Source: Bradyrhizobium sp. KBS0727 (GTDB taxonomy: Bacteria > Pseudomonadota > Alphaproteobacteria > Rhizobiales > Xanthobacteraceae). Taken from it: a stretch of 64,000 bases of DNA. The stretch lies in contig NZ_CP042176.1 in the NCBI RefSeq assembly GCF_005937885.2, positions 5,141,501-5,205,500 on the forward strand, in the 5' to 3' direction. The notes beneath the pieces were generated by a model, which was given only the letters and a program-made list of their open reading frames with translations, was not told the origin of the DNA and did not search any database. Shown in pieces: positions 1-7,852 of the stretch (position 1 is the first letter of the stretch; each line of letters begins with the position of its first letter). Position numbers and translations under genes: made by a program.

Positions 1-159
1 CATCTTCTGCGTCACGATCCGCGCCGCAACGTCGACTGCGCTTGCGGCTGCCAGCGGCACGATCATCTTGATGGGCCGGTCGGGATAGGCGCTCTGCGCG
101 ACTGCATGGGAGCCCGGGAGCAGCGCAAGCGCCGGGATCAGCAAGTGGAACAGGCGCAT
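1..159 (-). CDS. Bug-family (TctC-like) tripartite tricarboxylate transporter binding protein, N-terminal part
   Basis: The first 53 codons of a minus-strand gene are present; the rest lies beyond the left edge. The protein starts MRLFHLLIPALALL, a signal peptide that probably ends near AVAQS. It continues with YPDRPIKMIVPLAA, the opening beta strand typical of Bug solute-binding proteins, which bind small carboxylates in the periplasm. The frame is open from the ATG at 159 to base 1. It diverges from the amidohydrolase at 337. A full-length Bug protein is at 39265-40218. The ligand cannot be inferred from this fragment. Confidence 0.8.
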   Translation of the reverse strand, partial: MRLFHLLIPALALLPGSHAVAQSAYPDRPIKMIVPLAAASAVDVAARIVTQKM

Positions 160-336
160 TTTCTGGTTTCTCCCGGTGGGCGATCACGTTTGCGGGTATC
201 GGCGGTGATCTTTGCAGGGATGATTGCCCTCCCGCATCCAACTTGGCAATGTGGTGGACGCCAAATTAAGAAATGAGCCGGCGCATCATGCAGCCGGCCG
301 GGGAAACGCCACCAAAAAAATCAAGGGAGGCTATCG

Positions 337-1425
337 ATGACCACCCGCAGGGACTTCCTGAAGGGCGCGGCCGCGTCCGGGATCACGTTTTGCAGTTGCG
401 GCATGCTGGATGCCGCGCATGCGCAATCAAAAGCCCCTCGCCTGCCGGTCAAGGTCAACGGCAAGCGCGTCTTGACGGTGGACGTGCATTCGCACTGTTA
501 TTTTCGCGAGGCCATCAACCTGATGGGCGACGGGGCCGACAAGGTCCTGCCACCGGTCAAGGGCGTGCCCGAGCACTTCATCGTCGTCGAGCAGCGCCTG
601 AAGGAAATGGACGCGATGGCGATCGACATGGAGGTGCTGTCGATCAATCCGTTCTGGTACGGCAAGGACCGCGACACGGCGGCCCAGATCATCAAGCTGC
701 AGAACGAGAAACTTGCGGAGCTTTGTGCCGCGCGGCCGGAGCGGTTCGCCGCCTTTGCCTCGCTGACGTTGCAATATCCGGATCTTGCCGTGCAGCAGCT
801 GGAGACCGCGGTCAGGAAGCAGGGCCTGCGCGGCGCAGCGGTCGGCGCCAGCGTGCTGGGCGAGGATTTTTCCGATCCGAAATTCCATCCCGTCTGGGCC
901 AAGGCGGAAGAACTCGGAGCAGTCCTGTTCATCCATCCACAGAGCACGCCCGAGTTGGCAAAACGCTTCAAGGGCAATGGCTGGCTGTCGAACACCATCG
1001 GCAATCCGCTCGACACCACGATCGCTCTGCAGCATCTGATCTTTGAGGGAACGCTCGATCGCTTCCCCGGGCTCAAGATCATCGCGGCCCACGGCGGCGG
1101 CTATCTCGGCTCCTATGCCGCGCGCTGCGACCATGCCTGCTTCGTATCGCCGCAAAACTGCAATCCGGCCATCACGCTGAAGAAGAAGCCGTCGGAATAT
1201 CTCAACCAGCTTTACTTCGATGCCATGGTGTTCACGCCGGAAGGCCTGCGGCATCTGGTGGCGCAGGTCGGCGCGAGCCAGGTGATGCTCGGGACCGACC
1301 ACCCGATTCCCTGGGAGCAGCACCCGGTCGACCATGTCTTCGCGACCACGACGCTGTCGGACAAGCAGAAGATCGCGATTCTCGGCGGCAACGCGGCGAA
1401 GTTGTTCGGGATGAAGGAGGCGTAG
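337..1425 (+). CDS. Tat-exported amidohydrolase (ACMSD-like TIM-barrel family)
   Basis: The 362-residue protein belongs to the amidohydrolase-2 superfamily, which includes aminocarboxymuconate-semialdehyde decarboxylase and gamma-resorcylate decarboxylase. The N-terminus has a twin-arginine signal (TTRRDFLKG, residues 2-10) ending near AHAQ30, so the enzyme is probably exported folded to the periplasm. Metal-site residues are visible: HSH at 51-53, H200 in FIHP, H252 in AAHGGG, and D321 in LGTDHP. An AAGGGAGG ribosome site sits just upstream of the ATG. The gene diverges from a Bug binding protein, so both may handle the same carboxylated or aromatic substrate. The reaction (hydrolysis or decarboxylation) is not determined by the sequence. 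Periplasmic targeting is unusual for ACMSD relatives but recurs in Tat-tagged members. Confidence 0.82.
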   Translation: MTTRRDFLKGAAASGITFCSCGMLDAAHAQSKAPRLPVKVNGKRVLTVDVHSHCYFREAINLMGDGADKVLPPVKGVPEHFIVVEQRLKEMDAMAIDMEVLSINPFWYGKDRDTAAQIIKLQNEKLAELCAARPERFAAFASLTLQYPDLAVQQLETAVRKQGLRGAAVGASVLGEDFSDPKFHPVWAKAEELGAVLFIHPQSTPELAKRFKGNGWLSNTIGNPLDTTIALQHLIFEGTLDRFPGLKIIAAHGGGYLGSYAARCDHACFVSPQNCNPAITLKKKPSEYLNQLYFDAMVFTPEGLRHLVAQVGASQVMLGTDHPIPWEQHPVDHVFATTTLSDKQKIAILGGNAAKLFGMKEA

Positions 1426-1428
1426 AGC

Positions 1429-1521
1429 CTTTTCGGTTCTGATTGAATCAGAACCGGGCTCTCATTTATTTTTACGCGTTTTCGTTACGCGAACCGGCGT
1501 CCACTTCGCTCGAAAACGCTA
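1429..1521. repeat. Dispersed intergenic palindromic repeat, family A, copy 1
   Basis: This copy lies between two convergent genes. Bases 1435-1455 form a perfect 10-bp stem (GGTTCTGATT/AATCAGAACC) with a one-base loop. A T-rich stretch follows, then the conserved tail ACGCGTTTTC..ACGCGAACCGG..CACTTCGCTCGAAAACGCT. The same unit is at 5067-5162, with degenerate or partial copies at 23014-23101 and 37839-37866. Because of the stem and following T residues it may also act as a terminator for one or both genes. Confidence 0.85.
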
Positions 1522-1533
1522 TAAGCCGCATTC

Positions 1534-2373
1534 TCAGAGCAACTTCCCATCCGCTCCGAAAAACGGGTGCGGCCCGTCAAACGTCCCGATCGGGACCTGA
1601 TGGGTGACGACGGTGCCAAATCCCTCACCCGGAAACCAGGTGTGAAGATGGAAAGCCGGCGGCTCGACCTTGAAGGAGGGCTCGCGCAGTTTGGCCAGAT
1701 CGAGATCGACGGCATGGTTTGGCGCCGGGCAGATCGTGGTCGGCACACCCGCAAACATCGTCAGCGTGGCGCGGTGGATATGCCCGGTCGCGATCAGTTG
1801 CACGCGCGGATGACGCCGGATGACGGGTGCAAACTCGCTGGCGTTGAGCAGATTCTGGCGGTCCATGTGCCAGATCCCGGCCTTGAACGGCGGATGGTGC
1901 AGGAACAGCAGCGCGGGACGGTCCGGCGCTGCCGCCAGCGTCGCGTCAAGCCATCGCAGCGTCGGCCCATCGAGCTGACCATGCGGCTTGCCGTGCACGC
2001 TGGAATCCAGCAGCACCAGGTCAAGCCCACCGACCTCGATCTTCTGGTTGAGCGCTCCCGCAGCAAAGGCATAGGACGCAGACGGAAGCGCCGCACGCAT
2101 CAATTCGCGCGAGTCGTGATTGCCGGGAATGCCGGCAAAGGGCAATTTGAGCGGCGCCAGCAGCCGCTTGAGATATTGATATTCGTCGGCCGACGGCGTG
2201 TCGGCAAGGTCGCCGGAGATAACCACGAAGTCAGGCGCCGGATCGAATTCGTTCAGCGCCGCGACACAGCGCTCAAGCGCCTTGGCGGTATCGACCCGGC
2301 CATAGGCCAGCAAGCCCGGCGGTTTGATATGCAGGTCGGAAATCTGGGCAATACGGACCGGCTTTGACGACAT
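1534..2373 (-). CDS. GpdQ/CpdA-like metallophosphoesterase
   Basis: This 279-residue calcineurin-like phosphoesterase carries the full dinuclear-metal motif set: DLH (13-15), GDLAD (54-58), GNHD (84-87), a later HHPP and a GHIH. It most resembles the GpdQ glycerophosphodiesterase and CpdA cyclic-nucleotide phosphodiesterase group. It is the last gene of a minus-strand operon with an ABC importer. The ATG at 2373 (SSKPVRIAQISDLH) is preferred over 2385 because it puts the DLH motif at the usual distance from the start and follows the ATPase stop at 2382 closely. No signal peptide is present, so it is cytoplasmic. Pairing with an importer suggests it cleaves an imported phosphodiester. That role is inference; cyclic AMP hydrolysis is the alternative. 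Confidence 0.85.
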   Translation of the reverse strand: MSSKPVRIAQISDLHIKPPGLLAYGRVDTAKALERCVAALNEFDPAPDFVVISGDLADTPSADEYQYLKRLLAPLKLPFAGIPGNHDSRELMRAALPSASYAFAAGALNQKIEVGGLDLVLLDSSVHGKPHGQLDGPTLRWLDATLAAAPDRPALLFLHHPPFKAGIWHMDRQNLLNASEFAPVIRRHPRVQLIATGHIHRATLTMFAGVPTTICPAPNHAVDLDLAKLREPSFKVEPPAFHLHTWFPGEGFGTVVTHQVPIGTFDGPHPFFGADGKLL

Positions 2374-2381
2374 ATGCCCTC

Positions 2382-3443
2382 TCACTCCTCTGGCGGCAGC
2401 AGGCGGACGGCGTCCGGCGAAATCGACAGTCCGACCCGATCCCCGGCGCTGGCGCGCACCGTATTCGGCGCATCGACGGTGAGCGGCCGATCGGATGCGC
2501 CGCTGACGACCAGCCGCTGCCGATCACCGATGAAGCTGACGCTGTCGATGCTGCCCGAAAGCGGCGCACTGCTGGGCTCCACAATGTGGATGGTTTCGGG
2601 GCGGATCATGGCGACCGCCGCCGGCATATCCGCGGCGCCGGCAACCGGCTGGCGCCCTCCTGGCAATACCAGATGACCGTTCTCGATCGCGGCTTCGACG
2701 ATATTCGCAGCGCCGATGAATTCGGCGACGAAGCGGTTTTTCGGCGTGAAGTAGATCTCCCGCGGCGTGCCGATCTGGGCAATCGATCCCTTCCGCATCA
2801 CAACCACGCGGTCGCCGAGCTCCATTGCTTCGGCCTGATCGTGCGTTACGTAGATCGTGGTGATCCCGAGCGCGCGCAGCAAACGGTTGAGCTCACCGCG
2901 CAGCCGGTCGCGCAATGCCGCGTCGAGCGCGGTCAGTGGCTCATCGAGCAGCAAAATGCCCGGCCGGATCGCAACCGCGCGCGCCAGCGCCACGCGCTGA
3001 CGCTGGCCGCCGGAAAGCTGATCGATGCGGCGGTTTTCCAGCCCGGAGATGTTGGTCAGCGCAACCAGTTCGGCGACGCGCGACGCACGCTCCTTGTCGG
3101 GTACGCCGCGAATCTTCAGGCCGTAGCCGATATTGTCGGCGACGCTCATGTTGGGAAACAGCGCGTAGGACTGAAACACCATGCCGACATTGCGCCGCTC
3201 GATCGGCACCGGCGTCATGTCCTTGCCGTCGAACAGCACCCTGCCGCCGGCGTCGGGCAATTCGAGGCCGGCGATGATGCGCAGCATGGTGGTCTTGCCG
3301 CAACCGGAAGGACCGAGCAGCACCAGCGTTTCGCCGCGGGCGATATCGAGGGTCGCAGGTTCAAGCGCGTGCGTTCCGTCGGCAAAAGTCTTGCCGCAGG
3401 TCTCGACACGCACGGAGGCGCCATGTCCGGCCTGCGTCATCAT
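2382..3443 (-). CDS. ABC transporter ATP-binding protein (PhnT/PotA-like)
   Basis: This is a 353-residue importer ATPase. It has Walker A GPSGCGKT (44-51), signature LSGGQ (143-147), Walker B LLLDEP (164-169), the H-loop VTHD and a C-terminal TOBE-type regulatory extension, as in PotA, FbpC and PhnT. The ATG at 3443 overlaps the upstream permease stop as ATGA, which points to translational coupling and fixes the start; the same frame stays open further upstream but there it overlaps the permease gene. It would energise the two permeases at 3440-5045. The substrate class is set by the binding protein (5181-6188) and hinted at by the phosphodiesterase downstream. Confidence 0.9.
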   Translation of the reverse strand: MMTQAGHGASVRVETCGKTFADGTHALEPATLDIARGETLVLLGPSGCGKTTMLRIIAGLELPDAGGRVLFDGKDMTPVPIERRNVGMVFQSYALFPNMSVADNIGYGLKIRGVPDKERASRVAELVALTNISGLENRRIDQLSGGQRQRVALARAVAIRPGILLLDEPLTALDAALRDRLRGELNRLLRALGITTIYVTHDQAEAMELGDRVVVMRKGSIAQIGTPREIYFTPKNRFVAEFIGAANIVEAAIENGHLVLPGGRQPVAGAADMPAAVAMIRPETIHIVEPSSAPLSGSIDSVSFIGDRQRLVVSGASDRPLTVDAPNTVRASAGDRVGLSISPDAVRLLPPEE

Positions 3444-4225
3444 CGCTTCTGTTCCTTCTCGGCAAACAATTGCATCGCGACCAGAAGCGGGATGATCATC
3501 ACGAAAAAGATCAGCGTATAAGCCGAGGCCACCTCCAGCCGCATCGAGGCGTAGCTGTCGGCGAGCCCGATCGGCAGCGTCTTGGTGAGCGGGGTGTGGA
3601 GCATCCAGGTGAGGTTGAACTCGCCAAGCGACAGCGTCACCACCATCAGGCTGCCCGCAAGTATTCCCGAGACGGCATTGGGCACGATCACATCGCGAAA
3701 ACGTCGCCACGGCGATGCGCCGAGCGATGCCGCGCCCTCGTCCAGCGTCTTGATGTCGACGGTTGCGAACACGGCCATGACAGAGCGAACCATGAAGGGC
3801 ATGGTGAAGATGACGTGACCGACGAGGATGAAGAGCCAGGAACGCCGGAAATCGCCGAAACTGCCGTAGGTCAGGAGCAGCGCTAATGCAATCGCGAGCC
3901 CCGGGATCGCCAGAGGCAACGTGATGATTTCTTCGACAATCCGCGCCATCCGCCCGCCCCGCACATGCAAGGCGTAAGCGGCGGGTACCCCCGCCGCGAG
4001 TGTCACCGCGAGGGTCGCCGACGCGATCACAAAAGACAGCAGGATTGTGCCGGCGTAGAGCTCCCACACCTGCGCTACCCATTGCAGCGTCACGCCGGAC
4101 TGGATACCGCGAAAGTAATTCACCGTGACGCCGGCGGAAATCGACAGGATCGCCGGCACCACGAGGAACGCGGCGACGAGCAGCGTGAAGATGAACTGAC
4201 CGGTAAAAATCAGGCGATCGCGCAT
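3440..4225 (-). CDS. ABC transporter permease (PhnV-like)
   Basis: This inner-membrane permease of 261 residues has about six hydrophobic segments and the EAA-loop region (DEGAASLGASPWRRF). That matches the binding-protein-dependent permeases of the iron and 2-aminoethylphosphonate type. The ATG at 4225 lies four bases after the stop of the preceding permease (4230); an in-frame ATG at 4273 would overlap that gene and add a non-hydrophobic Pro/Ala-rich leader. The end overlaps the ATPase start by four bases. It pairs with the permease at 4230-5045 to make the heterodimeric channel. Confidence 0.88.
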   Translation of the reverse strand: MRDRLIFTGQFIFTLLVAAFLVVPAILSISAGVTVNYFRGIQSGVTLQWVAQVWELYAGTILLSFVIASATLAVTLAAGVPAAYALHVRGGRMARIVEEIITLPLAIPGLAIALALLLTYGSFGDFRRSWLFILVGHVIFTMPFMVRSVMAVFATVDIKTLDEGAASLGASPWRRFRDVIVPNAVSGILAGSLMVVTLSLGEFNLTWMLHTPLTKTLPIGLADSYASMRLEVASAYTLIFFVMIIPLLVAMQLFAEKEQKR

Positions 4226-4229
4226 GGTG

Positions 4230-5045
4230 TCATCCGGCCGCGGCGACGGCGCTGCCGCTGAAGGAGCGGGCAAGCGCCAGAATGAACCAGGTGATAATGC
4301 CGAGCCCGACCGATAACGCCGCGGAGGTTGAGAAATTGGCGGCCAGCGTAAACTCGGTGTAGATCAGCATCGGCAGCACATCGATATTCGTCGCCAGCGT
4401 AAACGCCGTGCCGAATGCACCCATCGCGGTTGCGAAGGCGATCGCACCGGAAGCGACGAAGGCCGGCGCCAGCGCCGGCATCACGACGTCGCGCTGCACC
4501 GCCCATGGGCTTGCACCAAGCGAACGCGCCGCCTCTTCCAGGCCGACATCAAGCTTTTGCACCGCCGCCATGATGGTGAGGATGACACGGGGAATTGAGA
4601 AATAGAGATAGCCGAGGAACAGCCCGTAGATCGAATAGGCGAACACCAGCTTTTCGCCAAGCAGGCGGTTGGAGAGATCGCCGATCAGACCCTGACGGCC
4701 AGCCAGCAGAATGATCAGGAAGCCGATCACTACACCGGGAAACGCCAGTGGAAAGGTCAGCATCGCGATGAGGACGGCGCGACCCGGAAAGCGATGCCGC
4801 TGCAGAAACATCCCGGCAATGGTTGCCACGATCAGCGTAACCACGGTGGTCGCGGCTGCGAGCAAAACCGTATTGATGAGGGTTGCGCGGTAACGCGGCT
4901 CGGTCAGGATTGCCAGATAGCCCGCGAGGCCTTGCGGGCCTTCCGCGCCGGTCAGGACGAGCCGGGCCATCGGCAGCAGGAAGAATGCCCCCGTTATCGC
5001 CACAAGCGGCAGCAGGCACAGCCAGACAAAGGACCTATGTGACAT
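4230..5045 (-). CDS. ABC transporter permease (PhnU-like)
   Basis: This is the 271-residue first permease of the operon. It has a hydrophobic N-terminus (SHRSFVWLCLLPLV), about six membrane segments and the coupling-loop motif EEAARSLGASPW. The start at 5045 is chosen because the longer frame, from 5093, begins inside the palindromic repeat at 5067-5162. The gene is separated from the binding-protein gene by that repeat, which could lower permease expression relative to the binding protein, a common need in ABC operons. Confidence 0.87.
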   Translation of the reverse strand: MSHRSFVWLCLLPLVAITGAFFLLPMARLVLTGAEGPQGLAGYLAILTEPRYRATLINTVLLAAATTVVTLIVATIAGMFLQRHRFPGRAVLIAMLTFPLAFPGVVIGFLIILLAGRQGLIGDLSNRLLGEKLVFAYSIYGLFLGYLYFSIPRVILTIMAAVQKLDVGLEEAARSLGASPWAVQRDVVMPALAPAFVASGAIAFATAMGAFGTAFTLATNIDVLPMLIYTEFTLAANFSTSAALSVGLGIITWFILALARSFSGSAVAAAG

Positions 5046-5066
5046 CAAAGGAAATGGCGCCCCGGA

Positions 5067-5162
5067 GTTATGGTTCTGATTGATCAGAACCATAGCTCTA
5101 TCTCATGTTTTGACGCGTTTTCTTCACGCGAACCGGTACCCACTTCGCTCGAAAACGCTATT
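5067..5162. repeat. Dispersed intergenic palindromic repeat, family A, copy 2
   Basis: This copy sits inside the ABC operon, between the binding-protein gene (ends 5181) and the first permease. A near-perfect hairpin at 5067-5097 has a 12-bp uninterrupted stem (TATGGTTCTGAT/ATCAGAACCATA, loop TG). The tail TTGACGCGTTTTCTTCACGC..CACTTCGCTCGAAAACGCT is almost identical to copy 1. On the transcribed strand the stem could stabilise the upstream mRNA end or attenuate read-through. Confidence 0.85.
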
Positions 5163-5180
5163 ACCGGGGCCCATATTGCC

Positions 5181-6188
5181 TCAGCGGACCTCGGCGAGAT
5201 AGCGGTCGACAAAGCCTTTTTGCATGTTTTCCATCTGGCCCCAGTCGACGCTCTTCGCACGCGCGTAATCGCTGTCGGGCAGGAACTTCTTCTTGACGGC
5301 CTCAGGCAGCTCGATCGGCCGCGCCGGGCGGAGATAGGCATTGGTCCAGATCGCCTGCCCCTTGTCGGACAGCAGATAGTCCATCACCTTCTTGGCCTTG
5401 TCCTTGTCGGGCGCGTTCTTGACCAGGCCAACGACGTAAGGAAACACGACCGATCCTTCGCAGGGGATCACGAATTCAAAATTGCCCTTCTCGGAATACT
5501 TCGCGCGATAGGCGTTGAAATCATAATCCAGCAGGATCGGCATCTCGCCGGACACGACGCGGGCGTAGGACGTCTGTTTGGGAACGATTGGATCGTTCTT
5601 GCGCAGGTCCTTGAAGAAGTTGATCGCGGGGTCGAAATTCTTGTCGGATCCGCCGAGCGCCAGATTGATCGCGACAGCGCCGACATACCCTACCGCCGCC
5701 GACGACGGGTCGAGATAGCCCACCATGCCTTTATAGTCGGGCTTGAGGAGGTCCTTCCAGCAGGCCGGCACCGGCTTGCCGCCGAGCGCGTCCTTGTTCA
5801 CGAACAGGCCGAGGGTGCCGGAATGAATCGTGGTCCAGTAACCGTCGGCATCCTTCAGCCCGGCGGGGACCTGATCCCAATTCACGGGCTTGTAGGGCTC
5901 CAGCGCATCCTGAGCCTTCGCCTTCATGCCGAAGGTGACGCCGAAATAGCCGATATCGCCGACCGGATTGGCCTTCTCGGCGAGGATCTGCGCCAGCGCC
6001 TGGCCGGAGTTCTTGTTGTCGTGTGGGATGTCGTAGTTGAGGTCGGCCTTGATCGCCTTGAGCATCGAGGCCCAGTCGGCCCATTCCGGCGGACAATTGT
6101 AGCAGATGACGTCGGCCGCTTTGGCGGATCGCCAGGGCGCAATCACCGACAGCGCCAGCAAGACAACAACAAAACGGACGGTTTTCAT
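5181..6188 (-). CDS. ABC transporter substrate-binding protein (PhnS/iron-type, SBP_bac_6-like)
   Basis: This 335-residue periplasmic binding protein has a clear signal peptide (KTVRFVVVLLALSVIAPW, cleavage near AKA-AD). It shows the type II binding-protein pattern, with GQALAQILAEKANPVGDIGY in the first lobe and HSGTLGLFVNKDAL at the hinge. It is the first gene of the minus-strand operon that continues with two permeases, an ATPase and a phosphodiesterase. Families of this fold bind ferric ion, 2-aminoethylphosphonate, spermidine or other small ligands. The linked GpdQ-like enzyme makes an organophosphorus ligand plausible, but no ligand-specific residue can be read with confidence. A single Cys pair (ICYNC) lies just after the signal peptide. 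Confidence 0.87.
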   Translation of the reverse strand: MKTVRFVVVLLALSVIAPWRSAKAADVICYNCPPEWADWASMLKAIKADLNYDIPHDNKNSGQALAQILAEKANPVGDIGYFGVTFGMKAKAQDALEPYKPVNWDQVPAGLKDADGYWTTIHSGTLGLFVNKDALGGKPVPACWKDLLKPDYKGMVGYLDPSSAAVGYVGAVAINLALGGSDKNFDPAINFFKDLRKNDPIVPKQTSYARVVSGEMPILLDYDFNAYRAKYSEKGNFEFVIPCEGSVVFPYVVGLVKNAPDKDKAKKVMDYLLSDKGQAIWTNAYLRPARPIELPEAVKKKFLPDSDYARAKSVDWGQMENMQKGFVDRYLAEVR

Positions 6189-6350
6189 GGACTACCCCGG
6201 CTAGCATGGCGACTGAGGACTTCAGCACCAACCGGAGAGCAAGTATAGGCCGCGTATGAAGGTTTTGCGACAGAGCATATTGCTCTGCAGCAAACGGGGA
6301 TGGCGCGACCGCAGGCATCAACGAATTTGGTCAACCTGTGATTTCCGGGT

Positions 6351-6368
6351 AGTGTATCAGTTTGAAAT
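6351..6368 (+). promoter_or_regulatory. Arm 1 of an 18-bp inverted repeat upstream of a small membrane-protein gene
   Basis: The sequence AGTGTATCAGTTTGAAAT is repeated perfectly, in inverse orientation, at 6635-6652. This arm ends about 65 bases before the ATG at 6434, a plausible position for a transcription-factor site. Both arms also have GATTTCCGG in the same orientation nearby (6340 and 6656). I do not recognise the binding protein. Confidence 0.5.
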
Positions 6369-6433
6369 TTCGGCGGCCTTTTTCTTGTAAGGTCCGCGCT
6401 TAGCGGTAAGATTCGCAAGGGAGAGGCAACCCG

Positions 6434-6619
6434 ATGGCAAGTCTTCATATCTTTCTGACCATCCGCGATCGTCAAGACGCCGCGAAAAATCTCGTGCTGC
6501 AATACCGCATCGAGCGTGCGGCAAAATGGATGGGGCGCGTCGGTCTCGTGATGCTCGCCATCGGCATCCTCTGTATGATCGTCGGGCCCATGAGGCCGAA
6601 CCATTTCTACGGGAAATGA
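6434..6619 (+). CDS. Small single-pass membrane protein, unknown function
   Basis: The product has 61 residues. A charged N-terminal half (FLTIRDRQDAAKNLVLQYRIERAAKW) is followed by one hydrophobic segment (GLVMLAIGILCMIVG, about 38-52) and a short positive tail. A GGAG ribosome site precedes the ATG. Upstream and downstream lie the two arms of a perfect 18-bp inverted repeat, so it may be co-regulated with the alcohol dehydrogenase that follows. I do not recognise the family. Confidence 0.6.
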   Translation: MASLHIFLTIRDRQDAAKNLVLQYRIERAAKWMGRVGLVMLAIGILCMIVGPMRPNHFYGK

Positions 6620-6634
6620 ACGGGCTCAAGCGAG

Positions 6635-6652
6635 ATTTCAAACTGATACACT
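6635..6652 (-). promoter_or_regulatory. Arm 2 of the 18-bp inverted repeat, upstream of the alcohol dehydrogenase
   Basis: ATTTCAAACTGATACACT is the exact reverse complement of 6351-6368. It lies 41 bases upstream of the dehydrogenase ATG at 6693. Each arm precedes a gene start, which fits an operator better than a transposon end. Confidence 0.5.
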
Positions 6653-6692
6653 TCCGATTTCCGGTAAGTTCGAACGCGGGAGGATCCGCGCC

Positions 6693-7847
6693 ATGTACCA
6701 GCCCGACGGCGTCAAGACGTCGCCCGGGTTTCCGATTCCGGACCGCATGAAAGCCTGGGTGCTGGGGGATCCGGACCAGCTGTTGCTGCGCGACAAACCC
6801 GTACCGGTGCCCGCGCGCGCTGAAGTCCTGGTCCGCATCGACGCGGTGGCGATCTGCGCAACCGATCTCGAGATCATTCATTCGGGTTCGCCGGCCAGTA
6901 TTCAGGGCGGCCTGCCCTTCAACAGGAATTTCACGCCGGGCCATGAATATATGGGCACCGTTGCCGCGCTTGGGCCCGATGTCGACGAGTTCGCGATCGG
7001 CGAGCGGATCAGCGTGGAGATTCACGCCGGCTGCGGCCAGTGCAAGCGCTGCCGGCAAGGCATGTACACGTCATGCCTGAACTACGGGAAGCCCGAGAAA
7101 GGCCATCGCGCCAACGGCTTTACCACCGACGGCGGCTTTGCCGAATATGCCGTCAACCACATCAACACGCTGGCGCGGGTGCCCGACACCATGAGCGATG
7201 CGGAGGCGACGCTGGTCGTCACCGCCGGCACCTCGATGTATGGCCTGACAGAATTGGGAGGGTTAGTCGCGGGCGAGAGCGTCGTGGTGATCGGCCCGGG
7301 GCCGATCGGGCTGCTCGCGGTGGCCGTAGCCAAGGCGCTAGGCGCCAGCCCGGTGATCCTGACGGGGACCCGCAACAAGCGGTTGGCAATCGGCCAGGAG
7401 CTCGGCGCCGACCGAGTCGTCAACATCAACGACGAGGACGCCGTCGAGGTCGTCAGGCAGCTCACCGGCGGCATCGGCGCCGACTATGTCGTGGAATGCG
7501 CCGGCACCGAGGCGACCATCAACCAGGCCATTCACATGACCAATCGCGGCGGAAAAATCTGCCTCGCCGCGTTTCCGCACGATCCGGTGACGATGGACCT
7601 CGCCCATCTCGTGAAGAACAATATCTACGCTTACGGCATCCGCGGCGAAGGCCGTAGCGCTACCCGCCGCGCCATGGCGCTGATGGCGGAAAAGCGCTTC
7701 GATGCGACCCGAATTCACACCCACACATTTCCGCTCGCCGATCTGCCGACCGCGTTAAGATATGCGCGCGAGCGGGTCGAAGATGCCATCAAGGTGGTCG
7801 TCACCAACCGCCGGGTAAATGCGGTTGCGCATGCCGCGGCCGAGTAA
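6693..7847 (+). CDS. Zinc-dependent medium-chain alcohol dehydrogenase
   Basis: This is a 384-residue NAD(P)-dependent medium-chain dehydrogenase of the sorbitol/threonine dehydrogenase group. Catalytic-zinc ligands are visible at C55 (AVAICATD) and GHE (83-85). The structural-zinc lobe has four cysteines at 114, 117, 120 and 128 (CGQCKRC..SC). The Rossmann loop is VVVIGPGPIGLLA. A GGGAGGATC ribosome site precedes the ATG. It is convergent with the enoyl-CoA hydratase, with only five bases between stops. The substrate is unknown; it oxidises a secondary or primary alcohol in the cytoplasm. It has about 20 extra N-terminal residues before the domain (MKAWVLGDPDQ), so a start at Met19 is also possible. 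Confidence 0.87.
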   Translation: MYQPDGVKTSPGFPIPDRMKAWVLGDPDQLLLRDKPVPVPARAEVLVRIDAVAICATDLEIIHSGSPASIQGGLPFNRNFTPGHEYMGTVAALGPDVDEFAIGERISVEIHAGCGQCKRCRQGMYTSCLNYGKPEKGHRANGFTTDGGFAEYAVNHINTLARVPDTMSDAEATLVVTAGTSMYGLTELGGLVAGESVVVIGPGPIGLLAVAVAKALGASPVILTGTRNKRLAIGQELGADRVVNINDEDAVEVVRQLTGGIGADYVVECAGTEATINQAIHMTNRGGKICLAAFPHDPVTMDLAHLVKNNIYAYGIRGEGRSATRRAMALMAEKRFDATRIHTHTFPLADLPTALRYARERVEDAIKVVVTNRRVNAVAHAAAE

Positions 7848-7852
7848 GGCCG

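Noticed and set aside
2364-3521. Plus-strand frame opposite the ABC ATPase
   Set aside because: The ATPase motifs on the minus strand are unambiguous and the plus frame has none.
6351-6652. Miniature transposon carrying a small gene
   Set aside because: The 18-bp arms are not flanked by a target duplication that I can see, and each arm sits at promoter distance from a gene. A regulatory explanation fits better, but transposition is not excluded.
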